Shown: positions 19,050 through 28,239 of the stretch, piece after piece
Numbering within the stretch: position 1 is the stretch's first letter
How the letters are laid out: every line of letters starts with the position of its first letter
Source: Clostridiales bacterium
GTDB lineage: Bacteria > Bacillota > Clostridia > Oscillospirales > CAG-272
Direction of reading: 5' to 3'
Assembly (NCBI GenBank): GCA_022793655.1
Contig: JAAWDG010000003.1
Location: 1-64,000 of the forward strand
Length of the DNA: 64,000 bases
Notes under the pieces: model-generated
Told to the model about the DNA's origin: nothing
Database searches by the model: none
Seen by the model: the letters and a program-made list of their open reading frames with translations, nothing else
Translations under genes and position numbers: made by a program

Positions 19050-19328
19050 TCAGTTCTGAGCGCGAATTTCTTCAAAGCACGCGCTGCAGTAAATCGGTCT
19101 GTCATCGGTCGGCTGAAAAGGCACTTTTGCCTCTCCGCCGCAATTAGAACATACACCTACAAAGAATTCTCTGGCCGGTCTTGCAGCATTCTTTCTGGCT
19201 ATACGGCAGTCTTTGCATCTTTTGGGTTCATTCTGATAATCTTTTTCAGCATAGAACTCCTGCTCTCCTGCGGAAAAAATAAACTCTTTCCCACATTCAA
19301 CACATGTTAGGGTTTTGTCTTCGAACAT
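19050..19328 (-). CDS. Zinc-ribbon protein (zf-trcl / CxxC-x-CxxC type)
   Basis: LTCVECGKEFIFSAGEQEFYAEKDYQNEPKRCKDCR...GVCSNCGGEAKVPFQPTDDRPIYCSACFEE. Confidence 0.85.
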   Translation of the reverse strand: MFEDKTLTCVECGKEFIFSAGEQEFYAEKDYQNEPKRCKDCRIARKNAARPAREFFVGVCSNCGGEAKVPFQPTDDRPIYCSACFEEIRAQN

Positions 19329-19496
19329 CTCTGATTACCTCGTTTATCGTGGTTAATTTTTTGCCCCAGAATGGATTTCAACCATCACCTTTTCACAACG
19401 CTCTATTTAAGCTACTGAAGCATATAAATCATTTCAAATCCTGCTAATATGACCCTGCCAAGCGATAATGTCTGTTTGCTGCCAGCTCATTTCTCT

Positions 19497-20030
19497 TCAT
19501 GAGCGTTCAAGCAGGCTCGCTTTCGCACGAATCCGGCAAAGACTATTGTAAACGCTCTTCACATCGCGCCCCAAAAGCTTCGCGATTTCAGCAGGCTTAT
19601 ACCCTTTGGAGTAATACGACCAAACCTGCTTTTCATAAGCAGTCAACTTATTTTCAAGCGCGTAAATCCACTCGGTTCGATCAACAAAAACCGCCGGCGC
19701 GGCCTGTATTTCACAAAAATCTTTTTTTGCTTTTCTTTCTTTTTTGTGGTTGGCGCGATAGATCGAAATCAAGCGATTACGCACACACCTTTTCGCAAAA
19801 GCCCCAAAAGAGACGCCCCGCTCCCCATCAAATTGTTCAACCGCCTTAAACAACGCCACCGAACACTCCTGCTGCAAATCCTCCATCGTAAACCCGACGG
19901 CTGAGAGACCAGAATAATAGAAAGAAATTGCATGATTAATCATGGGGCGATAGGCAGTAAGCAACATAGACAGGGCCTTTTCATCGCCCTTCTTTGCTTT
20001 TTGTATAATGGCCAAGAGATCTGTTTCCAC
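19497..20030 (-). CDS. Sigma-70 family RNA polymerase sigma factor, SigH-like (short)
   Basis: DLQQECSVALFKAVEQFDGERGVSFGAFAKRCVRNRLIS...LTAYEKQVWSYYSKGYKPAEIAKLLGRDVKSVYNSLCRIRAK. Confidence 0.85.
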   Translation of the reverse strand: METDLLAIIQKAKKGDEKALSMLLTAYRPMINHAISFYYSGLSAVGFTMEDLQQECSVALFKAVEQFDGERGVSFGAFAKRCVRNRLISIYRANHKKERKAKKDFCEIQAAPAVFVDRTEWIYALENKLTAYEKQVWSYYSKGYKPAEIAKLLGRDVKSVYNSLCRIRAKASLLERS

Positions 20031-20181
20031 AAAAATGACTCCTATACAGTGTTCATTATAATCTACAATTTATAGATTGTCAATAGTTTTATTCACAAAA
20101 CTTAAAATATTTCTATGTAATTTGTCAAAAAAATTTGCTTTTTTCTCTCATTTTCTTTGTTAATAAGACACCAAAGACGAC

Positions 20182-20742
20182 TCACTGAAACAAATAGTCC
20201 GCTTCGCCCGATAAAATCGAAAGAATACTTTTATACACATTTTCCGGGTTCATGTCTAAATTCTGCCTGATTCTTTCGGTTTGGCGTTCATTCTCAGCAA
20301 TTAAATTTAACGTAAAAAACATCTCTTCGTTCCGTTCAAATCCAAAAGAGATACGGCTTCTTCCATCATATAAAGGTTTTATATCAAGCTTTACCTGTGT
20401 TCCATCCTTTCTAAAGGACAAATATTGCAGGGTTCTTTTCAAACTTTTATCCCGCACATAGGCCGCTAACCCAGTGGATAAGGTATCCGCTACCGAAACG
20501 CCTTGCTTCGTAATAACAAAATCTTCATCAATTTTATACTCACCCTCGGCCGTGTCATCACATCTTTGAATGTTCCCCGCCTCAACCAGTTCACCAAAGC
20601 ACTCCACAAAATCAAAGTATTTTACGGCACCGCCGCCCAACACCAAATCGATAATCGCCGCATAATGCAAGGGATATCCCACGTGCCGAAGGATGTAAAG
20701 AATAAATATTTTAATATCATTCTTATTATTCAGATCAGCCAT
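20182..20742 (-). CDS. DUF4364 family protein
   Basis: NNKNDIKIFILYILRHVGYPLHYAAIIDLVL...YFDFVECFGELVEAGNI. Confidence 0.8.
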   Translation of the reverse strand: MADLNNKNDIKIFILYILRHVGYPLHYAAIIDLVLGGGAVKYFDFVECFGELVEAGNIQRCDDTAEGEYKIDEDFVITKQGVSVADTLSTGLAAYVRDKSLKRTLQYLSFRKDGTQVKLDIKPLYDGRSRISFGFERNEEMFFTLNLIAENERQTERIRQNLDMNPENVYKSILSILSGEADYLFQ

Positions 20743-20790
20743 TTTCAAATCCTTTCCATTTCATAGAAATTAAATATGCACAACTTAAAA

Positions 20791-20813
20791 TCGGGCGGTC
20801 TAAAACCGCCCGA
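20791..20813 (-). terminator. Terminator-like hairpin downstream of the SBP gene
   Basis: TCGGGCGGT-CTAAA-ACCGCCCGA. Confidence 0.55.
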
Positions 20814-20865
20814 AAATCACAAAACACACGTATTCAGCTTATTTCTGCCTAATCGCGCTCCGCCA

Positions 20866-22749
20866 TTACTTCATTTTCGCTTTTGTAAACAGTACAGCGC
20901 CATGGTAATTGGTGTCAAGTTTTGAAATAGCACCTGTGCTGCGATAAGCGTTTTGATATTGGAACAAAGGCATAACCGGCATTTCCTGCATCAAAATGGT
21001 TTCTGCCTGGTAGAGCAAATCGCTCCTTGCGCCCAAATCTTTTTCTGCAAAGGCCTGTTCAATCAACGCATCATATTGATCATTCTGCCAACCTGTGATA
21101 TGCGGAATGTTCACATCATAATTCTCAATTAACGTACGGTCTCTTAGACTGATCGCCTGACCAGTAAAGCCAGAGGCAAAAGGCGCCAGCGCCCCAAAAG
21201 CATAGGTGCTTGTGGCTGTATAATCAAGGGCAATCACATCAAAATCGCCTTTTACATAAGCGTTCACAAGCTCATCACGATAAAGCGAATAGAATTTTGT
21301 CTGTTCGGTGCTCTCAATACCGGTATTATTCATACCAAGCTTACGGATGGTTACGTTAAAGCCAAGCTCTTCCCACACGCTCTTCACATATTCGGCGACC
21401 GCTGTTTCTACCTCGCTGTCCCGGCAGGAAAGGGTAAAGGAACCGCGCGTCACACCCGCGCTGCGCAGCATCGAGCGCGCTTCGTCCATATTAGCACCAG
21501 CAGCGATTAAATCATCATAGCTATCACGATACTCGGTTTTGCGTTTGCCATCTTTATAAATACCTGTCTGCACAAAACCCTTTGCCGGCACGGTATAGTT
21601 TATAATTTCGCAAAGCGCATTTCGGTCAATCGCCATAGACAGCGCTGCGCGCACTTCTGGCTTAGACAAAGTTTCGTTCTTAGTATTAAAATAATACACA
21701 TGCTCGGTCAGCATATCCGTTGTCTTTACCTTGCCCGCTTTGTCGGCTGAAACCAACGACAAATCCGAATCGAAAACAATTTTTTCATCGTCATTTTCCG
21801 CGTTCATAGAAGCCAAAGCCACCAACTGGCGCAGATTTACTTGTGTCTCCCCTTCGCCCAAGGTATAATTCGATGTAATTTCATTGGAAGCATATACAAT
21901 TTTAATACGGTAAGGAGTTACATATTTTGTAACTTTCTCTCTGCCAAACGGATCTCTGTGATAATAGTTATTCCGCTCTAAAATCATTTCGCCGCTTTCA
22001 CTGCGTGAAGGTCTGCTGTGCGACTTTACCGTGAACGGTCCGTTCGTCACAAGATTTTGTGCGTCAGTACTCCAAGCATATGCCGAGATATCATATCCTG
22101 TAATGACATTTGTGGTTACACCATCATTGTTGGTTTGCTCTTCGTATACAATGTCTTGCGGTGTAAGCACAGTGACCACCTGCTCGCGCAGCGGAACCAG
22201 CGCAGGGCTCGCTAACGTTTCAAGCCAAGCGTCCATGTCAATATCTTCATCAAAAACAAACTGTAAAATTGATTTATCAGCACTGCGAATACCTAAATCA
22301 TCAATCGATTTCGCGCCAGACTTAACCTCTCTTGCGTTTTGCAAATCAAAGAGGAGGCAGGCTGCTTCACTTGAAAATTCAGGGTCCATAATGCGTTTGA
22401 AAGCATAAACGAAATCGTTAGCCGAAACCGAAATACCATCGTTCCAATATGACTCTTTCAGCGTGATTTCCATCAAATACGTGCCGTCATTTTGCTGCGT
22501 GTACGTATAGCTGTCAATCAGCGCTTTCTGCACCTTGCCATTTCCATCAATCTGGGTGAGTCCCTCATACAGAAGAGGCATAATCTTAGCAGCCGCGTCA
22601 TCTGTATAAGCAAACGCCGGATCGAAATTCAATATTTCATCCGAAAAATAAACAGGGATCGTAGCGCCCTTATCGGTAGAGCCGCCGCAGCCGGTAAAGA
22701 CTGAAGCCACCATAAGAACACAAAGGACAAAAAGCAACAATTTTTTCAT
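20866..22749 (-). CDS. ABC transporter substrate-binding lipoprotein (peptide/SBP_bac_5 family)
   Basis: Lipobox VFTGCGG; PVYFSDEILNFDPAFAYTDDAAAKIMPLLYEGLTQID; KPEVRAALSMAIDRNAL. Confidence 0.92.
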   Translation of the reverse strand: MKKLLLFVLCVLMVASVFTGCGGSTDKGATIPVYFSDEILNFDPAFAYTDDAAAKIMPLLYEGLTQIDGNGKVQKALIDSYTYTQQNDGTYLMEITLKESYWNDGISVSANDFVYAFKRIMDPEFSSEAACLLFDLQNAREVKSGAKSIDDLGIRSADKSILQFVFDEDIDMDAWLETLASPALVPLREQVVTVLTPQDIVYEEQTNNDGVTTNVITGYDISAYAWSTDAQNLVTNGPFTVKSHSRPSRSESGEMILERNNYYHRDPFGREKVTKYVTPYRIKIVYASNEITSNYTLGEGETQVNLRQLVALASMNAENDDEKIVFDSDLSLVSADKAGKVKTTDMLTEHVYYFNTKNETLSKPEVRAALSMAIDRNALCEIINYTVPAKGFVQTGIYKDGKRKTEYRDSYDDLIAAGANMDEARSMLRSAGVTRGSFTLSCRDSEVETAVAEYVKSVWEELGFNVTIRKLGMNNTGIESTEQTKFYSLYRDELVNAYVKGDFDVIALDYTATSTYAFGALAPFASGFTGQAISLRDRTLIENYDVNIPHITGWQNDQYDALIEQAFAEKDLGARSDLLYQAETILMQEMPVMPLFQYQNAYRSTGAISKLDTNYHGAVLFTKAKMK

Positions 22750-23100
22750 AAGAATATTCATTCCTTTCCGAAATCAGATCGAAATATAAAAATAGAAACC
22801 CGCCTCATAAAAAGCGAACCTCCAAAGGCCTTGTATTCTGCCCGCACGAAAAAGCCGAAAAACGCCTAAAAACAGCGCTAAGCCGGGCAGCCATACGCAG
22901 CGAAAACACAAACTGAATTTCCGCATTTGTCAACTCGTGTAATAGTATAACACTAAACAAGGTTTTTCGCAAGAAAAATTTACGAAAAAGAAAATAGTTA
23001 ACAAATCTAAGCAATGCACAAAAAATATCTTTAATTTTGTGCGCATTGCATAATGTCAAACGAAACCGGTCAATAATAAATCAAAAAAGGAGCGTGCAGC

Positions 23101-23985
23101 ATGAATCGAAGCGCAAGTTATATTTACACCGACCTCGCTTGCGAGGCCTATGAACGAACAGACTCAGTAAACGCGAGCGGGGTTAGTTACAACGAATACG
23201 ACGCAGACGGCATGAAAATTACCGATCTTCGCATTACCGGCCGCGACGGCGAAAAAGCACTGGGCAAACCCATCGGTTCTTATATCACCATTGACACCGG
23301 GCGGCTGTGGGAACAGGAGTATGACGCCTCCCTGCAAGCCATCAAGCTCATTGCCGCTAATTTAAATGACCTCATGCATTCGGCCTGCAAAAAAATTGAA
23401 AGCGTGTTAGTATGCGGTCTTGGCAATCGAAACATCACGCCGGATGCCATCGGCCCCCTGACTATTGACGGCGTTACCGTAACCCGGCATATAAAAGAGG
23501 AAGACCCAACACTCTATAATCAAATGGGCGCCTATGATATTTCCGCCGTCAATGCCGGCGTAGTGGGCCAAACCGGTGTTGAAACCGCCGAAATCATCGG
23601 CAGCGTCGTCAAAACGGTCAAGCCCTCTCTCATCATTGCCGTGGACGCACTGGCCGCCCGCAACGCATCCCGCTTGGCCACCACCGTCCAAATGACCGAT
23701 ACAGGCGTGCGCCCTGGCAGCGGCATTGGCCAGAAGCGCAGAGAAATTTCAAAGCAAACCATGAATGTGCCAGTAATCGCCATCGGCGTGCCTACTGTTG
23801 CTTCCAGCGCAACCTTAGTGTATGACGCCCTGGACGAAGCCGGCGCCAAAGTCAGCCCCAAGCTAACTGAAATTTTAGAAAACGGCAAAAACTTTTTTGT
23901 TTCCCTAAACGAAAGCGATGTGGTTGTCAACAAAATGGCGCATGTCATCGCCGAGGCAATCAATCACACCTTATTGGCGGAATAA
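23101..23985 (+). CDS. gpr: GPR endopeptidase (germination protease)
   Basis: YTDLACEAYER...VCGLGNRNITPDAIGPL...IAVDALAAR...DTGVRPGSGIGQKR...AIGVPTVASSATLV. Confidence 0.97.
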   Translation: MNRSASYIYTDLACEAYERTDSVNASGVSYNEYDADGMKITDLRITGRDGEKALGKPIGSYITIDTGRLWEQEYDASLQAIKLIAANLNDLMHSACKKIESVLVCGLGNRNITPDAIGPLTIDGVTVTRHIKEEDPTLYNQMGAYDISAVNAGVVGQTGVETAEIIGSVVKTVKPSLIIAVDALAARNASRLATTVQMTDTGVRPGSGIGQKRREISKQTMNVPVIAIGVPTVASSATLVYDALDEAGAKVSPKLTEILENGKNFFVSLNESDVVVNKMAHVIAEAINHTLLAE

Positions 23986-24069
23986 TCGGGACGAGCTCTT
24001 CGTATAATTTATCAAAGACAAGCTTTCCTCAAAAACAAGATTACGTAAAGAAAGGCGTGGATTTCCATC

Positions 24070-25104
24070 GTGGAAAACAAAAAAAGTATCACCCTCATCG
24101 CCGGCTTCAAAGCCATGTGTTCAATGCTATTCATCATCAGCGCCGTGCTCTCGGTAGGTGTGCGGGCCGCCCCGCTTCTCAAAGAAGACGCCATTTATGG
24201 CGTCTTTGCAGCCGCCTCGGCGTTAAGTCCGCCAAAAGAAGAAGTGGACCAGCCCAAACCAAGCCCGGATCCTGCGCCAGCCCCCGCACCGGATACCGCC
24301 GAGCCAGAACCCGAAGAAACCTTGCCAAGCGGCGCAGACGGTTATAAAATTGTGCCCGTTGATTTATCACTTGCCGACGGAAGCGGCGATCTATTTTATA
24401 AAAACGAAACCGACTTTAAACCTAACACCAAAGAATTGCTAAGCGCGCCGTATCCTATACAAGCTGAAAACGACGAAGACCCCTTAGTGCTGATTTTACA
24501 TACTCATGCCACTGAAAGTTATGCAGAAGAAGGCGCCGATTACGTATATGACACCCGCTCGACCGATCCCGAAAAAAACATGTTAGCCGTAGGTGAAGTG
24601 ATCGCCAATACGCTAAGCGCCAGCGGCGTGCCTGCCATTCACTGCGAAACCATGCACGACGAAAAATCATACAACGCCTCCTACAGTCTTTCCTGCGACA
24701 GCATTAAAACATATTTAAAAGAATATCCTTCTATTCAATATGTATTAGACGTCCATCGCGATGCTATTCAAATGGCGGACGGCAGCATGGCAAAGCCTGT
24801 CACCAATGTGCACGGCAGCAACTTAGCGCAAATCATGCTGGTGGTCGGCACCGACAAAGGGGGCGCCGATCACCCAAATTGGCAAACCAATCTCACAATA
24901 GCCGCCCAGCTGCAAAGCCGTTTAATTACCTATCACGAAAGTCTGGCCCGCCCCATCAACATCCGCACGGCCAGTTTCAATCAACAGTATGCACCCGGTT
25001 CACTGCTCGTCGAGGTAGGCACGTGCGCCAATACATTGACAGAAGCGAAAGAAGCCGCCAAAGCCTTCGCCAAAACCTTTGCCGCTCTTGTCAAAGATGC
25101 GTAA
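24070..25104 (+). CDS. spoIIP: Stage II sporulation protein P (GTG start)
   Basis: LVLILHTHATESY...MLAVGEVIANTLSASGVPAIHCETMHDEKSYNASY...YVLDVHRDAI...LLVEVGTCANTLTEAKEAA; follows gpr. Confidence 0.95.
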   Translation: MENKKSITLIAGFKAMCSMLFIISAVLSVGVRAAPLLKEDAIYGVFAAASALSPPKEEVDQPKPSPDPAPAPAPDTAEPEPEETLPSGADGYKIVPVDLSLADGSGDLFYKNETDFKPNTKELLSAPYPIQAENDEDPLVLILHTHATESYAEEGADYVYDTRSTDPEKNMLAVGEVIANTLSASGVPAIHCETMHDEKSYNASYSLSCDSIKTYLKEYPSIQYVLDVHRDAIQMADGSMAKPVTNVHGSNLAQIMLVVGTDKGGADHPNWQTNLTIAAQLQSRLITYHESLARPINIRTASFNQQYAPGSLLVEVGTCANTLTEAKEAAKAFAKTFAALVKDA

Positions 25105-25154
25105 TTATGCTATACTCAAAGTAGTTTATGCATCAAAAAGAAAGGATTGGTTTC

Positions 25155-25682
25155 ATGGCGAACAAAATAAAAAAAGCTCCATCTGCCCACCAACCATCCA
25201 AAAAGAAAAACAGACGTTTATATATCGGCCTTGGCCTCTTGCTGGCCCTCATTTTGATAGGGACCATCATAACGATTTGGCTCCTGCAGCGCCAAAATGA
25301 AACCGGGCCTAAGGCCAACACCGGCTCGCGTCCTGACACCACAATCATCAGTATTATTTATCCTGACCTTGAAGACAACGGCCAAATTGTCTATACCAAC
25401 ACGCTCATTGCTACGACACAAACGAATCTTTATGATGTATTGCAGCAAGAAGCAGCCGACAAAATCCATTTTACCTACGATGAGTCCGGCGCCCTTCTGA
25501 CAGCCGGACGGCTGCAGCCGCAAACCGGTGAAAAATTGCTGATCAGACAAAACACCTCCCGTGAACAAATTGAGCTTGGCGCCATTCCCTCTGCCGTATC
25601 CATAGAAGACGGCGCTACCTATGAAATATGGCTATCAGACGCACAAGGCAATCAGCTTTATCAAATCACAAACGCCGATTAA
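25155..25682 (+). CDS. Hypothetical membrane-anchored protein
   Basis: Basic N-terminus, one TM helix (RLYIGLGLLLALILIGTIITIWLL), extracytoplasmic domain; directly downstream of spoIIP. Confidence 0.65.
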   Translation: MANKIKKAPSAHQPSKKKNRRLYIGLGLLLALILIGTIITIWLLQRQNETGPKANTGSRPDTTIISIIYPDLEDNGQIVYTNTLIATTQTNLYDVLQQEAADKIHFTYDESGALLTAGRLQPQTGEKLLIRQNTSREQIELGAIPSAVSIEDGATYEIWLSDAQGNQLYQITNAD

Positions 25683-25711
25683 TATCGCAAACAGATGTTT
25701 CATTTCTCTTC

Positions 25712-25740
25712 TTGACATTTCCTTTTTTGTGTGCTATATT
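25712..25740 (+). promoter_or_regulatory. Sigma-A-type promoter
   Basis: TTGACA-17 bp-TATATT upstream of the lipoprotein gene. Confidence 0.7.
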
Positions 25741-25797
25741 TATGGATGTATCTGAAAAATGCATTAAAAATGCTTTTGTATGGAAAGGATGCTTTTC

Positions 25798-26598
25798 ATG
25801 AACTTCATGAACAAGAAACACGGCGCTTTCATATTAGCAATAATTAGCTGCCTGTTTGTCTTTGCCTCGTGTGGGGAAAGGGCAGATGCCTATAGGCTTT
25901 ATTCGGATATGAATCAAGCGATGGAGAATGTCACTTCGCTCGAAGGCGCAATGGATGCAGATATGCGCTTATCGGTCAGCGGCGAAAGCATCGACTTGCA
26001 GTTAGAAACTAAAATAACGGCCATTTCACGTCCGGAAGATCAGCTTGATTTAGCCATGACGATGAAAATTGCTATGGCACAGCTTGGTTCGTTTAACACC
26101 AATTTATATGTTAAAGACGGCTATATATACCAAGATGTCATGGGCATGAAAACCAAGTCGGCTATGGAAACAGAGACTGCAGACGACCTTACCGATACTT
26201 ATGATTCTGCCGTACTTGATTTTGCGAAAGATGCAATTATCGAATCCTCTGTCAAACCGGCAGAAGGCGGAAAAGAACTTAGTTTTACATTGGATGGGGA
26301 AAAACTAAACGATTCCCTGTCTAAACTGACAGATTCCTTTACCGCTCAGTTAGGGAATGATATCGGTATTACATTCAGTGATGTAGTTTATACAGCGGTT
26401 GTTGGCAAAGACAATCTGCCCGTCACGCAGAAATTAACCTTTTCTTGTCATTTAACGATTGAGGGTGAGCGGGCCACGGCTGATTACTCGATGACCATGC
26501 ATGATTTCAGCTATAACAACATTACCGAAATTGAATATCCCGCTGATCTTGACTCTTATCAAAATTATGACGCAGACTTAGGACCGTCAGAAACGTAA
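25798..26598 (+). CDS. DUF6612-like lipoprotein
   Basis: Signal/lipobox SCLFVFASCGE; repeated amphipathic beta pattern; AAAGGA SD. Confidence 0.65.
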   Translation: MNFMNKKHGAFILAIISCLFVFASCGERADAYRLYSDMNQAMENVTSLEGAMDADMRLSVSGESIDLQLETKITAISRPEDQLDLAMTMKIAMAQLGSFNTNLYVKDGYIYQDVMGMKTKSAMETETADDLTDTYDSAVLDFAKDAIIESSVKPAEGGKELSFTLDGEKLNDSLSKLTDSFTAQLGNDIGITFSDVVYTAVVGKDNLPVTQKLTFSCHLTIEGERATADYSMTMHDFSYNNITEIEYPADLDSYQNYDADLGPSET

Positions 26599-26642
26599 TG
26601 ACAAACAACCAAGATGCAGAAATCTGTTTTCTTGGTTTATAC

Positions 26643-26717
26643 GCTGGTGTAGCACAGTGGTAGTGCAGCTGATTCGTAATCAGCAGGTCGTCCGTTCAAA
26701 TCGGATCACCAGCTCCA
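26643..26717 (+). tRNA. tRNA-Thr (anticodon CGT)
   Basis: GCTGGTG acceptor / CACCAGC; D-arm GCAC-AGTGGTA-GTGC; anticodon arm GCTGA-TTCGTAA-TCAGC; T-arm GTCCG-TTCAAAT-CGGAT; encoded CCA; 75 nt. Confidence 0.95.
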
Positions 26718-26720
26718 AAA

Positions 26721-26747
26721 GGAACAAGCAAAGCTTGTTCCTTTTTT
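26721..26747 (+). terminator. Rho-independent terminator after tRNA
   Basis: GGAACAAGC-AAA-GCTTGTTCC-TTTTTT. Confidence 0.85.
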
Positions 26748-26803
26748 GCGTCCGCTCGATACTTCACTTGCCAAACCGAACAAATTGCGCTTGATTTACA
26801 TAT

Positions 26804-27200
26804 GATACAATAAGAATAACCCTTACGGGTTATTCTTAGAAAGATTGACTTGCCACCCATTAAAGGGTGACATTCCGGCTATGCCGAAAACGCCAATCTT
26901 TCCAGTTGCTTAAATTCCGTTAGGATACAATAAGAATAACCCTTACGGGTTATTCTTAGAAAGATTGACTTGCCATCCATTAAAGGGTGACATTCCGGCT
27001 ATGCCGAAAACGCCAATCTTTCCAGTTGCTTAAATTCCGTTAGGATACAATAAGAATAAGCCTTACGGCTTATTCTTAGAAAGTTCATCTTACAGCCCAT
27101 CAGGCAGCATTCCAGCAGAGCTGGAAACGATGAACTTTCCGGCAACTTGAATCCTGGTGGGCTCTATAAGCATAACCCTTACAGGTTTATTCTTCAAAAA
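26804..27200 (+). repeat. Structured intergenic repeat family, locus R3 (three tandem 120-bp units plus partial H1)
   Basis: Units start at 26804, 26924 and 27044 (GATACAATAAG...). By eye units 1 and 2 differ at one base (CCACCC/CCATCC); unit 3 is diverged with compensatory stem changes. Confidence 0.95.
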
Positions 27201-27397
27201 TTTCGACCCAGCCGAACTCGTCCGACAGCTTTTCTTCCGGATGTCGCACGACAAGATAACTAAATTTCATCATACAATAAAAACAGGCCTTGCGGCCTGT
27301 CTTATAAGGCAATCCTATGAACAAGCGAATCGGCCCAATCGCTCGGACCGTTTTCGCTCTTTTACAACACGCAAAAATCAAGAAACAGGAGAATACA

Positions 27398-28120
27398 ATG
27401 GATCGACAAACAATCACCATGATTGCTGAGGTAATCGAAGCATACCCAGATGGGCTAATGGTCATGGATAAACAAAGCGGGCAAACGATTCAAGTGCACG
27501 CAAAAGACATCGAATGTTTTTCACAGGGCGAATGGATTTGCATTTTGTATAACGGTCAAATGACCCATAGCATACCGCCCCAAATCACAGCCATTTCCAT
27601 TGAAAGTCTACATGATGCACCACCTATGCCCGTCAGCACGCCTCTATCAAATGACCCGCGCGCGCAGACGACATCGGCACCAATACAAAACAATGAAATC
27701 TATGTAAACAGCACCGACCGCTGGGACGCGGTAAATCCCATGGGTCTTGAAAGATCCACCGCGCAGCCGAACATGGTCAACAACCCCTCTGGGGCCAATA
27801 ACCGCACAGCACCTGACACGACACCTACCTACCCCACGTCTATAGCAGAGGTGACGCCGCCAAGACCAAATCCAGATCTAACTTTCGTGCCCAACGAAAC
27901 GTTTGACGGACCACCCTTTGAAATGCGCGGCATTATCGTGCAAAAAGGCCCTGATTTCTTTATCATTCGCAATCGGCAATACAACTTTGTTCGTATTAAC
28001 TATGAATACGCCCATCACTTTTGCGTACGGCAAAGAGTCATTGTCAAGTACTATATCTCTACCCTAAGCCAGCCACCGCAAATTCCGGCCGTAGACGTCA
28101 TTCCTATTTGCGGCGCATAG
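27398..28120 (+). CDS. Hypothetical protein with two similar beta-rich (OB-like) ends joined by a P/N/T-rich linker
   Basis: MDRQTITMIAEVIEAYPDGLMVMDKQSGQTIQVHAKDIECFSQGEWICILYNGQMT... ; AGGAG SD before ATG. Confidence 0.65.
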   Translation: MDRQTITMIAEVIEAYPDGLMVMDKQSGQTIQVHAKDIECFSQGEWICILYNGQMTHSIPPQITAISIESLHDAPPMPVSTPLSNDPRAQTTSAPIQNNEIYVNSTDRWDAVNPMGLERSTAQPNMVNNPSGANNRTAPDTTPTYPTSIAEVTPPRPNPDLTFVPNETFDGPPFEMRGIIVQKGPDFFIIRNRQYNFVRINYEYAHHFCVRQRVIVKYYISTLSQPPQIPAVDVIPICGA

Positions 28121-28184
28121 TAAATATGCGCCATAGTATATGCGCGGGGCTTAATATGCGGCGTGTCCGCAATTTAATCATGAC

Positions 28185-28216
28185 AAAAAGGCTTTCTTAA
28201 CAGAAAGCCTTTTTTA
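28185..28216 (+). terminator. Rho-independent terminator
   Basis: AAAAAGGCTTTC-TTAACA-GAAAGCCTTTTTT. Confidence 0.8.
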
Positions 28217-28239
28217 TTATATTCCCTTATGCACCCTTC

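Noticed and set aside
26804-27200. CRISPR array
   Set aside because: Period is 120 bp with continuous homology; no short repeat/unique spacer alternation and no cas genes.
26804-27200. Integron attC array
   Set aside because: Multi-hairpin units look superficially similar, but there are no GTTRRRY core sites, gene cassettes or integrase in the window.
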